A DNA stretch of 64,000 nucleotides from positions 1,178,001 through 1,242,000 of the forward strand of contig JAACJO010000013.1 in the NCBI GenBank assembly GCA_013368445.1, given 5' to 3'. The notes beneath the pieces were generated by a model. That model saw nothing but the letters and a program-made list of their open reading frames with translations. It made no database searches and was not told the origin of the DNA. Of this stretch, positions 51,078 through 62,767 are shown in pieces. Position 1 is the first letter of the stretch; every line of letters starts with the position of its first letter. The position numbers and the translations under genes are program-made. The stretch is from Leucocoprinus leucothites (Eukaryota > Basidiomycota > Agaricomycetes > Agaricales > Agaricaceae).

Positions 51078-52188
51078 TTTTTTTTTTATTTTTATTTTTA
51101 ATCAATGCGACCCTGGAGGGGTCGCCAATTTATAATGCAGTGCACAATAGCAGTCCGCACCCAACTATCTACTACAGGGAAACCGATACCGCTACTGACT
51201 ATACCAGAGTAAACAACCGGGAATACATAAAGGTCCTGTCCAAGACAATACACAAGTTGACAGCAGAAGGGGGCTAGGCATGTAACGAAATACAAAGAAA
51301 TGAGACATATACCAATATCACTGCATCTGATGGCAGGCCTTGTGGTTGGTGAGAGCCCATCCGGTGGCCAGCGATGGATGGGGGATGATGCGTTGACACT
51401 AGGGAGCTCCCCCTAGGCCTGGGGCTAACCGGCAGAACCAGAATGACTTTGCAGCCAATCCCAATCAAATCGGTGGTGCCAAAACGCGCACTTGCAGTCA
51501 GTAGCAGCATGTTCCTTGCTGCAATTGATGCACTTGATGTGGGGACAGGGATCCCCAGTGGGTGTGGGCTGGATAGGGGGGTTTGCCTTCGGCGACCCCT
51601 TATAGCAGGAGGAGGTGGTGCGGTGATTCTCGGACCAATGTGGTCCACCGCATTGTGGACACCTGAGAGCGTGGTTGCGACAGGTGGTGGTAGTATGGCC
51701 CCATCGCCAGCATCGTTGACACTGGGGGGTTCCGGGGTGAGCGCGCGCAGCCTTGATCATAGACTGCACACCGTCAAAGTTGAGGTATTTGCTGACCAGG
51801 CGCTTGGCATTAGCGCCGGACTGAGAGTCCCAGAGGTCGACCCAAACGGTGGCGGTGTTGGCCTTGGCGGAGTTGCGCATGATGAGCATGGAGGAAACAT
51901 TTGCAAATGTCTCCTTGAAGGGAGACACGTGCATGCGGTTGGTGATGTGTTGAGGAGTGGTATGAATACCACTTGTGTAGTAAGGGACGTCCAAGATCTT
52001 AAGGTAAGATCTGGACCTGGGTCGTTTGGTCTTCAACTCGAACAGGGCGGTGAAGGCCGATGGGAGGGTGGACTCGATCACCGATGCCTCGGCATCGGTG
52101 GCGACGGAGCTGGTGTACAATGAGATGGTGTCGTATGCCTTGGCGATGTTCTCAATGCGAAGAGAGCTCTTCGCACAAGTGAGGGAGT
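51078..52188 (-). mobile_element. N1-c: gag-only retroelement, 5'-truncated
   Basis: It starts with poly(T), the N1 3' UTR and terminal motif, and then the ORF1 C-terminal half reading right to left up to 52,188. A secure target duplication was not found. Confidence 0.87.
51420..52188 (-). pseudogene. N1-c ORF1 C-terminal half
   Basis: It encodes CAKSSLRIENIAKAYDTISL, the RRM-like part (RSRSYLKILDVPYYTSG, TVWVDLWDSQSGANAK) and knuckles CQRCWRWGHTTTTC, CPQCGGPHWSENH and CINCSKEHAATDCKC, ending in FDWDWLQSHSGSAG. The frame is open across all of this; only the N-terminal half is missing. It is close to N1-b. Confidence 0.88.
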
Positions 52189-52308
52189 AGTGCATGCATC
52201 TCCATGGGCGAAGAGTGGGCCGGCCATGGCTGGACCACCTTTCACTCCTTCATGCAAGGCTTTGCTTGCTTTGTTGAGCCTGGGGCCTCTCCTAAAGACA
52301 CATGCGTC
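52189..52308 (+). pseudogene. N3-d: ORF1 fragment
   Basis: The frame reads WTTFHSFMQGFACFVEPGAS then Pro-Lys-Asp-Thr-Cys-Val. It lines up with the helical middle part of the N1/N2 ORF1 (WDTFADFIRDCATRV...) and, over the last bases, with N3-a near 26,640 (AAAGACACATG). It is cut on the right by a copia LTR. No other copy of most of this stretch is in the window. Confidence 0.6.
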
Positions 52309-52610
52309 TGTCAGATGTGCTCTGGACAGTCTACAAGTATTTGTGATTGATTTGTTGATGTATGAAGTTAGAGTTGATGCAGAGGTTGCTTAGTCAGTTG
52401 TAGATCACCTGACTGGATGTTCAACTCTCCTGTGGACGCTTTCTTGACTCTCAGTCATTTACAGTTGTCCACAGGTGAGTACAAGTCTCTATCTTGTTAA
52501 TCCAGTCATTTACAGTTGTCCACAGATTCCTGTGTGAGTTGTGAGCTCCCTGGGTGATTTCTCTGGTTTCTAGGACCTCCCACACGTCCCCTGTGCGTCA
52601 CCTTCTAACA
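52309..52610 (+). repeat. Copia solo LTR
   Basis: 302 bp, TGTCAGATG...CTTCTAACA. The left flank is an N3 ORF1 piece and the right flank LINE-A ORF1 (L-11), and the 5-bp flanks differ (GCGTC and AACCC). So this LTR also sits at a junction of unrelated sequences. Confidence 0.92.
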
Positions 52611-52858
52611 AACCCCCCTCACGACACCACTCCTGATGGCATCCCATGTCCTCACCTTGAGAACTTCAAGTGCCTTAATTGCAAAGGAGATCATCATGCT
52701 AATGACACTAAATGTCCATTTTGGAGGAACAGGTTCAACAGGACCTGGCACTCTAACAAAGCCACTGAATCATGCACTACATGTGCTGTTCACGCTAACA
52801 CCAATCGCTCCGGTGGCGGAGTTGCTGTTTAAATATGTCTGGTAAGAACAATGTCATT
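52611..52858 (+). pseudogene. L-11 piece 1: ORF1 end and ORF2 start
   Basis: It encodes CPHLENFKCLNCKGDHHAND and WHSNKATESCTTCAVHANTN, ends with TAA at 52,830, and ORF2 starts at 52,835 (MSGKNNVI). TAAATATG is the same junction as in L-8. Confidence 0.88.
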
Positions 52859-53538
52859 ATCGAGCCCCATCTCCCACAATCTAAATCATTCCTAAAAATT
52901 GTTGGCATCCCTTATTGGGTAGCTAATTCATCCAACCCTCTATCCCCTGCTTTTGTCGAACAAGCCCTCGGCCAATCATCATTGTTCAAAAACATTATCA
53001 TTGCTGCTTGTCCTCACGTCATGAAAGCGTCCCCTAAGTCAGACACAGCTGTTGTGTGGTTTGATATCTGGGACTCCCAAAATGGTACTAAAGCCAAGAC
53101 GTTGGTCAACTGTACTATCAACTTTGGTCGCCATATCGGCACTATCCGTGCAACCAGTATGCATCCAGGTGTGGCACAGTGTAGGAATTACTGGCGGTGG
53201 GGTCACCCCATCCATGCGTGTTGTGCCCTTGGCGCACGTTGTCAAATCTGTGGTGGCCCTCATCGTGTTGAGAATCACTGATCCATGGCTTGGTGTTGTA
53301 AAGCCAATCATAAATCAAACCCCCCTCGTGACACCACTTCTGATGGCATTCTGTGTCCTCATCTTGAGAACTTCAAATGCCTCAATTGCAAAGGCGATCA
53401 TCATGCTAATGACACTAAATGTCCATTTTGGAGAAACAGGTTCGACTGGACCTGGCACTCTAACAAAGCTGCCGAATCACGCACTGCACGTGCGGTCCAC
53501 GCTAATTCCAATCGCTCCGGTGGCGGAGTTGCCATGTA
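52859..53538 (+). pseudogene. L-12 ORF1, C-terminal part
   Basis: RRM-like part (SFLKIVGIPYWVANSSNPLS, VVWFDIWDSQNGTKAKTLV) and knuckles (CQICGGPHRVENH, CLNCKGDHHANDTKC). In the first knuckle the second Cys is Tyr, and Arg after VENH is TGA (53,279-53,282; L-8 has CGA). It ends at TAA 53,536, two bases before the ORF2 ATG. Confidence 0.88.
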
Positions 53539-53540
53539 AA

Positions 53541-56500
53541 TATGTCCGGTAAAAACAACCACATTTCGTCTGTTCGTATCTATTTGCAGAACGTGGGACA
53601 CTCTTATGCCCTAGTTGATACCATTCTTGAGTCCAGGAAGCTGGATTTTGATATTATTTTTCTACAGGAACCTTCTTAGAATCACATTTGTAAAGCACCC
53701 TCTACGACTAACCCTGAAGGGGATGACGTCATAGGTACTCCTATTCACCCAGAATGGCTATGTATGGCTCGTCCTACAAAGCCTAACAACCCTCGTCCAC
53801 ATACTTTAACTTACATTCACAGACAACTATCTCATATGAGACCCATTCTTCGACAAGAGTGGGTAAACCATCGCGACATTCAAATCTTAGGTTTATTTAA
53901 TAGGGGTAACTATATTCATTTCCTTAACATATATTCTGACTCGTCGTCATTGGCGATAAACTTTCTCTCTACAAATTTCATCAATATTCCCAATATAATA
54001 TACATGGGAGGTGACTTCAACTGTTGTTCCCCAGAATGGGATCCTTTAGCCTCCCATGTCCCTCAGTCCACCATAACTCTAACGGAGTTAGTGGATTGTT
54101 TCAATCTTTCTAGATCTACACCAACTGTATTTTCCCCAACCCATTTTTCGCCCATTGAAAATTATGATAATACAGTTATCGATCTCATTTTTTGTGCAAA
54201 CATTTCTACTTCACATATCATTGATGCAAATTCGAGACTACCCTCGGACCACGCACCTTTGCTTATGGATCTTCCAATTCGCCCTGATTACATTAATTAT
54301 AAAAAATGGGTACTCCCAAAAGATAGCGATGAAGAGACTGCTTTTATTTCTCAGGTCTTAGAGTATCTTGCGGCTTTGAATTGTTCGAACATTCATTCCA
54401 CTTCGTGTTTGGACAACATTTCCCATTCTATCTCTAGTATTATATCCGAGTCCTGGAATTTGAACTCTAAAACTGTATGGATTACTAACTGGTCAAAAGA
54501 ATGGTGGACTCTTCACTGTTCTGAAACTCTGATTGCATATCGAAAATCGAAAGACCGAAAGGACTGGCGAGCGTTTAGAACAGCCACACGCACCGCTAAG
54601 CGCTCTTTCTTTGATGAGCGTATTCATGAAATCGCCTCCAACAATAAACGCCCTTGGGACCTTATGGAGTGGGTCAAACAACGGAAACTCCTAGCCATTG
54701 AGGGCATTCGATACCAAGGACGCCCTTGCAACGACCTGCTGGACTTGTGGAATGCGCTCCACTCATCATACAATTTGGCGTCGGGTCACCCGGTAAGCCC
54801 TCAAATTCTAAATGAAATGAAAACCCTTCCTTCTCGATCCTGGGCAAACTTCTCTGCCCTTGATCTCTCTGAATCCCTACAATCATGCGCTAACTCTTCA
54901 GTGCCCAGACCTGACTATGTTTCATGGAAACACCTGAAGTCTATCGTTGCTCATAACAATTGCTTGAAGAATATTATACTTATCGCTAATGCGTGTGTAC
55001 GTCTCTCTCATTGGCCGAGTCACTTCAAAGACTCAGTCTCCATCATCATTCCCAAGCCGAATAAACCAGCCTATAACACCCCCAAATCGTTTCGCCCTAT
55101 TGTCCTACTTAACACTTTAGGCAAACTTATTGAAAAAATGATTGCACGACGTATGCAATTTGAAGCGGTATCTATGGACGTCCTTCATCCAAACCAAATG
55201 GGCGGAGTTATTCAGCGGTCCACTGAGGACGCTGGTGTTTTCCTCACACACATCATTCAGGCTGGTTGGGCCAAAGGTATGATCACGAGCGTTTGCGCCT
55301 TCGACATAGCCCAATTTTTCCCTTCCCTTAACCACAAAATTCTCACTGATATCCTATGATGCCAAGGATTCGCCCCCGAGCTCGTAAAATTCTTCTCTCA
55401 TTACCTTACAGGTCGATCAACTCAGTATATGTGGAATACCTTTTTGTCTGATGCCCATGACGCAGATGTTGGTGTAGGGCAAGGCTCAGCTCTTTCACCT
55501 GTATTATCGGCACTTTATCTGGCACCTCTCATGTTCATGTTCGAACAACATGCTCGATTACAGTCTATCCCCTCCTCCCTCTTATCGTTTGTTGATGATG
55601 GGCTCTGTATATCCCAAGCGAAGAATTACACTGACACAACCTCTTCCCTTAAAGCAGCTTATGCTATCATTAACTCCATTTGCACTGATCTCAGATTAGT
55701 CATTGAACATGACAAATCTGAGGTCTTCCATTTCTCCCGACGTCACAATGATACAAATCCCCCTCTAGACTTGTCTGAAGTCGGCGGTCCCATCCTTTAT
55801 CCTAAACGCTTCTGGTGTTATCTGGGATTCTACTTCAACCGTCGACTCTCATTCCAGGAACACGTTCGATACTACTCTACCAAGGCACTATCCACTATAA
55901 AAGCTATGGGTATGCTAGGTAACTCTACCCGCAGCCTCCTTCCCCTTCAGAAACGGCTCTTATATAGGTCATGTGTTGTCCCAGTGGCAACTTATGGCTT
56001 TCAACTGTGGTACTTTGAAGGTGCCTGCAATAAAGTGCTACTCAAGTCCCTCTCATCCATGCAAAGGTGTGCAGCTATCTGGATTACAGGCGCCTTCCGT
56101 ACATCTCCATCTGGTGGTGCTGAAAGTATTGCCAGCCTCATCCCCATTCATCTTCATCTACGTAAACTAGCCATTCATTCATCGTATCGAGTTTCTACTT
56201 TACCTTCTAATCATGCGTTACGTTCTCTTTTATCTAACCGATTCTCCCTTAATTCCTCCCCTCATCCTCAATCACTTCGCCTTCTCACTCCAGCCAAAAA
56301 AGCTAAAGTCAAAGGCCCTATTATTGATGTAGATAATTCTCTTTCTCATTTGTCTGATTCCTTTTCCCCTTTCTCTCCTGAATCCAAGCCTGGATCTCGT
56401 CTTATGGATATTTTTCCTGATTCCATTCATTTTCACCCCTGTAATCGCTCAGATAAACACAAAATGTACAAACATGTCTTGTCTCTCGATTCAGTTTTTT

Positions 56501-57494
56501 CCTCTTCCTCTCTGAATTGTAATTGTATTTCAGTCGTTACTGATGCATCTGTTCCCCTTGTAGGTTCCCTTCAGGCAGTTTTGGCAGCACATCTATATTG
56601 TGGCGGACGACAAGTGTCTCATGCAAAGCAAGCAAGCAGCCGGGCGTCATCCACAGACGCTGAACTCTATTCCATTCGTATCGGCATTGCCAAGGCCATT
56701 TCCCTTCAATGCGATCATATCATTCTTATCACAGACTGTATTCCAGCAGCCAAGTTGGCAGTTGACCCATCTATCCATTTGAGCCAGTCGCAATCGATTC
56801 AAGTCTGCAGGCTTCTATCTGATTGGCTCGCAGCCAAACCATCACGATCCATCAACTTCTGGGATATTCCTTCCAAATGGCATTGGAAACCCCATCTCAA
56901 AGTCCATAATGACGTCACCTCCACGCGTATACATGCCCCTTCTCACATGGGTGCCACCCTCGACTTCCTACAACACAAAGCCACCAACGATTGTCAGAAA
57001 TCTTGGGAATCTACATTCTGGAAGAAGAAGTACCGCAGCAACGGTTTCCTTCTTTCCAAGAAAAATAGCAAGTTCCTCATTCCCACTTACATCAAGGGAG
57101 GTACGTGGCTTCCCTTAGCCAATGAATCACCATCGTTATGCACTCATATGACTTGAGCCATCCTAAATCATGCTCCAATTGGAACATATTGCGAGAGGTT
57201 CTTCCCCCTCGAATCAATATCTTGTCGTTGCGGCCATCGCCTTGAATCGCGACATCACATTTTGTGTTATTGCCCTCTCTACCCCATCCACACTCAATGG
57301 TGCAATGCACCTTCCCTCAATACGAGTTCTTCATTGAGTTCTTGAAAAAGAACTCAGCCGCTTTTGCCTTCACCAATCATGACACGCATCCACCGCTGCT
57401 TCAAGCCCCTGTGCCCGCTGAACCAAATGAAGGTGAACTATATTCCTTTATCTCATCTCTCTTCTTTTCTTTTGAGTCTGATCTCTATGTATAA
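53541..57494 (+). pseudogene. L-12 ORF2: nearly full length
   Basis: It has the complete domain order: endonuclease (MGGDFNCCSPEWDP, LPSDHAPLLM), RT (SIIIPKPNKPAYNTPKSFRP, CAFDIAQFFPSLNH, GVGQGSALSPVLSALYL, FVDDGLCIS), RNase H (SVVTDASVPLVG, STDAELYSIRIG, ITDCIPAAKLAVD) and the C-terminal box. Inactivating changes are TAG for Trp near 53,678, TGA TGC at 55,357-55,362 for an ancestral Arg-Arg, TGA at 57,154, and a 2-bp loss near 57,300. Codon 256 is TGG here, unlike in L-8. Confidence 0.92.
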
Positions 57495-57699
57495 CACCCC
57501 GTTTTATAGTCTCTCTCGAGTCTTCTCTATTTTACTGGACTAATCGTGTATAGTCTTTGTCTTAAGCGGTCTTCGACTGCTTCGTGTACCCCAGCTTGCT
57601 GTAGTGTACTGTCTGTTTGTAATATTTAGTTGAAAGCGGACTGCGATCGAGCACTGCTATATAAATTCATTGATTAAAAAAAAAAAAAAGAAAAAAAAA

Positions 57700-58494
57700 A
57701 AGAACAATGTCATTTCATCTGTTTGTATCTATTTGCAGAACGTGGGACGCTCTTATGCTCTAGTTGATACCATTCTCGAGTCCAGGAAGCTGGACTCTGA
57801 CATTATTTTTCTACAGGAACCCCCTTGGAATCACATTCACAAAGCACCTTCTACAACTAACCCTGAAGGGGATGACATCATAGGTGCTCCTATCCACCCT
57901 GAATGGCTGTGTATGGTTCAACCTACCAAGCCCAATGACTCCTGTCCATGAACTTTAACCTATGTTCACAGATGACTACTTTATATGAGACCCATCCTTT
58001 GACAGGAGTGGGTAAACCATCGCGACATTCAAATCCTAGGCTTGTTCAACCAGGGTAACTACATTCATTTCCTTAACATATATTCTGATTTATTATCATT
58101 GGCACTGAATTTTCTTTCCAAAAACTTTATTGATATTCCCAACATTGTATACATGGGGGGTGATTTTAATTGCCATTCTCCAGAATGGGATCCTTCGGCT
58201 TCTCATGTCCCTCAATCCGCCATAACTCTAACAGAGTTAGCAGATTGTTTTAATCTCTCCAGGTCTACACCAACCGTTTTTTCTCCAACCCATTTTCCTT
58301 CTATTGAAAATCATGACAATTCTGTTATTGATCTCATTTTTTGCGCTAACAATTCCATTTCTCATATTATTGATGCAAATTCGAGACTACTATTGGATCA
58401 TGCACCTTTGCTTATCGATCTTCCAATTCACCCAGATTATATTAACTATAAAAAACACGTATTACCAAAGGATAGCGATGAAGAGACTGCCTTC
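57700..58494 (+). pseudogene. L-11 piece 2: endonuclease domain of ORF2
   Basis: It encodes VCIYLQNVGRSYALVDTILE, IFLQEPPWNH with the catalytic Glu, MGGDFNCHSPEW, and a damaged SDH motif (LLLDHAPLLI, Ser to Leu). Stops occur at 57,949, 57,973 and 58,000, all TGA. N1-d interrupts it at 58,494. Confidence 0.88.
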
Positions 58495-60745
58495 CATCCC
58501 TCCTTGACCTCTTACCACCACCATCTCTTAGTTGGTGTGTTGCGATTAGAGTTCAATACTACTGCGTCTACTTGAAACTACATGGGTAAACGCAAATCTA
58601 AGTCTAATAGGCCACCGCCCCACTCCACTGAGTCTGTCAACACCTCTGACGACGAGCTCAATATCCCCAAGATGTCTGAGGGTGAACATCTCGACCCATA
58701 CAATGACCCCCGCAATGTTTGCGGGTTCTTTGGTCCCTCCCAGGCTGACGTCTCGTCGCCTGGCCCCTCCCAGTCGATGGCTGATGTCTCATTGCCACCA
58801 TCTGCTCCCTCAGTGGCTGACGTCCCATCGCCTCTGAAACCTTACACCGTGGGCATGCACACATTCATGCCCATCACCCCTCCTCCCCCAGTTCCTCAGT
58901 CTGTTGAGACTCGGGCTCTTGCTGGGCTCCGCTTCTTTACTCGCTTCGTTGCGAGTGTTCCTCAAGGCCCCCTTCCGGAGGCCACCACTGCCGCACTCGT
59001 CCCATCGCTCATTGCATTGGTGGCAGAGATCTTCAACCGGGGCCAAGGTAACATGGCCCTCGAAAGCAAGCGAATGCATGACCATGGATGGGACACATTC
59101 GCAGATTTCATGTGGGATTGTGCCTCCAGAGTCGAGGAGGCCCACCCTAATCATACCCGCGTCGCCCATGAGGCGACCCATGGATCCGCTGACAAAGCAG
59201 GTCCACGTGACATCAACATGGGCTCCCCCAAGGCGCCCACTTTACCACCCCCAGATCGTCGGCCTGCCCCGGCCCGTCCCCCCCTACCACCCAAGCCGGC
59301 ACCTGCAAAGGCCTGCGCTAGTGGCAAAGCGCCCACTCAAGCGCCCCCCACTCCTAAGCAAGCGCCCATCCCACCCTCGGGGGCTAAGAAGTTGTTTGCT
59401 GAGGTTGCATGTACCCCGGCATCTGCGGCAGTGCTTATCAAGCTTGCCCAGTCCCACCCTACCCTCGAGCCCAATCACATCACTGCGATGCATCAGGCTG
59501 CCCTCACTGATGCGCCTTCTGCAAAGAAGCCCCGCATGACCACATCGGGTCCTACCTGATGCCAACTCTTCCTTGATTTCACTGGTAGTGCCAGTGATAT
59601 CACCTATCTCCACCACAAGGCCATGCGCCTCCTCAATGACTCCCTCACTCACGCAAAGAGCTCTCTTCGTGTTGAGAACATCACCAAGGCGTACGACACT
59701 ATTTTGTTGTACACCAGCTCCGTCGCCACCGATGCTGAGGCATCGGTGATTGAGTCTGCCCTTCCATCCGCCTTCACCACCCCATTCGAGTTGAAGATGA
59801 AACGACCCAGGTCCAGATCTTACCTCAAGATCTTGGACGTCCCTTACTACATGAGTGGCACCCGCACCACTCCTCAACACATCACCAACCACATGCGTGT
59901 GTCTCCCTTCAAGGAGACATTCGCAAACGTCTCCTCCGTGCGCATTATGCGCAACTCCGCCAAGGCCGACACTGCCACCGTTTGGGTCGACCTCTGGGAC
60001 TCTCAGTCCGGCACTAACGCCAAGCGCCTGGTTGGCAAATACCTCAAATTCGACGGCGTGCAGTCTATGATCAAGGCCGCGCGCGCTCACCCCGGGACCC
60101 CCCAGTGTCAATGATGCTGGTGATGGGGCCACACTACCACCACCTGTCGCAACCGCGCTCTCAGGTGTTCACAATGCGGTGGGCCACATCGGTCCGAGAA
60201 TCACCGCACCACCTCCTCCTGCTGCAAGGGATCGCCGAAGGCAAACCCCCCTATCCAGCCCACACCCGCCGGGGACCCCTGTCCCCACATCAAGTGCGTC
60301 AACTGTGGCAAGGAACATGCTGCAACTGACCACAAGTGCACGTTCTGGTGCCACTGATTTGATTGGGATTGGCTGCAAAGTCATTCCAGCTCTGTTGGTC
60401 GGCCCCAGGCCTAGGGGGAGCTCCCTAGTGTCAACGCATCATCCCCCATCCATTGCCAGTTGCCGGATGGGCTCTCACCAACCACAAGGCCTGCCATCAG
60501 ATGCAGTGATATTGGTATATGTTTCTTTTCTTTGTATTTTGTTACATACCTAGCCCCCTTCTGCTGTCGACTCGTGTATTGTCTCGGACAGGACTTGTAT
60601 ATATTCCCGGTTGTTTACTCTTGTGTAGTTGGTAGCGGTATCGGTTCCATGTAGTAGATAGTCGGGCACGGACTGCTATTGCGCACTACGTTATAAATTT
60701 GTGACCCCGGAGGGGTCGCTTTGAAAGAAAAAAAAAAAAAAAAAA
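58495..60745 (+). mobile_element. N1-d: full-length gag-only retroelement in L-11
   Basis: 2,251 bp from CATCCCTCCTTGACCTCTTACC to poly(A) (60,728-60,745), flanked by AGAGACTGCCTTC (58,482-58,494 and 60,746-60,758). The host is L-11 ORF2 at the endonuclease end. Confidence 0.95.
58582..60414 (+). pseudogene. N1-d ORF1 with several TGA stops
   Basis: It starts [18 protein letters not shown]. It has the acidic box, Ala-Asp-Val repeats, the helical region ETRALAGLRFFTRFVASVPQ that is also in N2-c but not in N1-b, then the RRM-like part and knuckles. TGA codons stand where N1-b has CGA: 59,557, 60,113 and 60,122; a further TGA is near 60,355. The middle domain shared with N2-c but the 3' UTR of N1 suggests exchange between families. 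Confidence 0.88.
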
Positions 60746-61935
60746 AGAGACTGCCTTCATTTCCTAGGTCTCAGAGCATCTTTCGGTTTTAGACTGTTTG
60801 AACATCCATTCCACCTCTTGTTTGGACAATATTTCCCACTCTATTTCTAGTATTCTATTCGACTCGTGGAATTCGAACTCTAAAACTGTGTGGATCACTA
60901 ACCGGTCAAAAGAATGGTGGACTCCTCACTGTTCTGAGACTTTACTTGCATACCAAAAATTGAAAGACTGAAAAGACTGGCGAGCATTTAGGGCATCTAC
61001 ACAAGCCGCCAAGCGCTCTTTCTTTGATGAGTGCATTCACAAAATCGCCTCAACTAACAAATGACCCTGGGACCTTATGGAATGGGTTAAACAACAAAAA
61101 CTACCTGCCATTGAGGGCATCAGGTACCAAGGACGCCCTTGTAACGACCTTCCAGACCTGTGGAATGCGCTCCATTCATCATATAATTCTGCATTGGGCT
61201 GTCCAGTAAGTCCTCATATTCTGAATGAAATGAAATCCCTTCCCTCTCGATCTTGGGCGAACTTCTCTGCCCTCGAATTAACTGAATCCCTACAATCTTG
61301 TGCCAACTCTTCAGCACCTGGCCCTGATCACGTCTCATGGAAACATCTGAAGTCCATCATTGCACATAGTGATTGCTTGAAGAATATTTTATTAATCGCT
61401 AACGCATGCGTACGTCTTTCTTATTGGCTGAGTCACTTCAAAGACTCAGTCTCTATCATCATCCCCAAGCTGAATAAACCAGCCTATGATACCCCGAAAG
61501 CATTCTGTCCTATTGTTCTACTAAATACTCTAGGCAAACTAATCGAAAAAATGATCGCACACTGCATGCAATTTGAAGCAGTCTCCTTAGATGTCCTTCA
61601 TCCAAACCAAATGGGCGGAGTTATTCAATGTTCCACTGAGGACACCAGTGTTTTCCTCACTCACATCATTTGGGCTGGGTGGGCCAAAGGTATGATCACT
61701 AGTGTTTATGCTTTTGATATCGCCTAATTTTTCCCTTCTCTGAATCATGATATTCTTACTGATATTCTATGATGCCAAGGGTTCACCCCAGAACTTGTAA
61801 AATTCTTCTCCCATTACCTCATAGGTTGTTCGACTCAATTCATGTGGAACACCTTCCTGTCTGATGCTCATGACGCAGATGTTGGCGTAGGGCAAGGTTC
61901 AGCTCTTTTACCCATACTATTGGCACTTTATTTAG
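60746..61935 (+). pseudogene. L-11 piece 3: ORF2 up to the RT
   Basis: It continues the L-11 frame (TAFIS...) through WDLMEWVKQQKLPAIEGIRY, NSSAPGPDHVSWKHLKSI, SIIIPKLNKPAYDTPKAF and MGGVIQCSTED to the RT. Stops include TGA at 60,969 and 61,062 and TAA near 61,727. It ends at 61,935 in the codons before the FVDDG box because N3-c is inserted there. Confidence 0.88.
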
Positions 61936-62767
61936 TTTTTTTTTTTTTTAAATTGATGATTTATTATGCAGTGCCTGGTCGCAGTCCACGCCCACCAACA
62001 TAGTACAGGACCTAAGTACCGCTACCTAAGCCAAACACTACAAAGACGGGAATATATAGAGTCCTGTCCGAATACAGTATATTACTCGATGGCAAAGAAA
62101 CGTGGCATAGTAACAAAATGAAACTACAAGTCCAACTCGCAGACCTCTAACAGTAAGCTTACATGCATGTGTGGCCCCAGCAATGAGGTGACAGGGTTGG
62201 GGGATGTGTTGAGGCAGGTATGCGACCTACCCCCAGGGCCTCCTATTGTCCTCCTTGTGACAGCTAAGCCAATCACGGTCAAACCGGTGGCGCCAGAACA
62301 GGCACTTTTGATCATCAGCTGCATGGTCGCCCTTGCAGTTGATACATGAGATGTGGGGACAGGGCTCCCCGGTGGGTGTGGGCAGGATAGGGGGGTTTGC
62401 CTTTGGACTCCCCTTACAGCACGATGATGTGGAGTGATGGTTCTCACTACAGTGAGGACCACCACACTGGGAACACCTGAGTGCACGGTTGCGGCAGGTG
62501 GGGGTAGAGTGACCAAAGTGCCAGCAGCACTGGCACTGGGGGACACCAGGGTGGGCACGGGCAGGCTTAATGACAGCCTGCATACCATTGAAGTCGAGGT
62601 ACTTGTTAAGGAGCTTCTTGGCGCCGGCTCCTGACTGAGAGTCCCATAGGTTGAACCAAACAGTGGTGGTGTTGGCCTTGGGGGAGTTGCGCATGATGCG
62701 CACAGATGAAACGTCAGCAAAAGTGTCCTTGAATGGAGACAATCGCATACAGTTGGTGATGTTGATT
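61936..62767 (-). mobile_element. N3-c: gag-only retroelement, truncated
   Basis: Poly(T), N3 3' UTR with the terminal motif, and the C-terminal part of ORF1. It is cut at 62,767 by the L-13 poly(T). Confidence 0.88.
62227..62767 (-). pseudogene. N3-c ORF1 C-terminal part
   Basis: Open frame right to left from MRLSPFKDTFADVSSVRIMR through TVWFNLWDSQSGAGAKKLLN, knuckles CQCCWHFGHSTPTC, CSQCGGPHCSENH and CINCKGDHAADDQKC, to HKEDNRRPWG and TAG at 62,227. No stop falls within it, so it shows the N3 knuckle region more cleanly than N3-a. Confidence 0.86.

Larger units (their letters stand above)
52859..57699 (+). mobile_element. L-12: LINE-A copy inserted in L-11
   Basis: 5'-truncated in ORF1 (starts at the Glu-Pro-His-Leu-Pro-Gln-Ser-Lys stretch), otherwise complete to the poly(A) (57,675-57,699). 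A perfect 15-bp duplication AAGAACAATGTCATT flanks it (52,844-52,858 and 57,700-57,714). The host is the very start of ORF2 of L-11. Confidence 0.96.
52611..61935 (+). mobile_element. L-11: LINE-A copy in three pieces
   Basis: Piece 1 (52,611-52,858): end of ORF1 and start of ORF2. Piece 2 (57,700-58,494): endonuclease domain. Piece 3 (60,746-61,935): up to the RT. L-12 separates pieces 1 and 2 (15-bp duplication), N1-d separates 2 and 3 (13-bp duplication), and N3-c cuts off the 3' end at 61,935. The pieces join in register with L-8, proving one original copy. Confidence 0.93.

Noticed and set aside
51065..52205. A target duplication for N1-c (CATGTGTCT and CATGCATCT)
   Set aside because: It would fit CpG decay of CATGCGTCT, but the two flanks belong to different elements and the match does not start at the element end.
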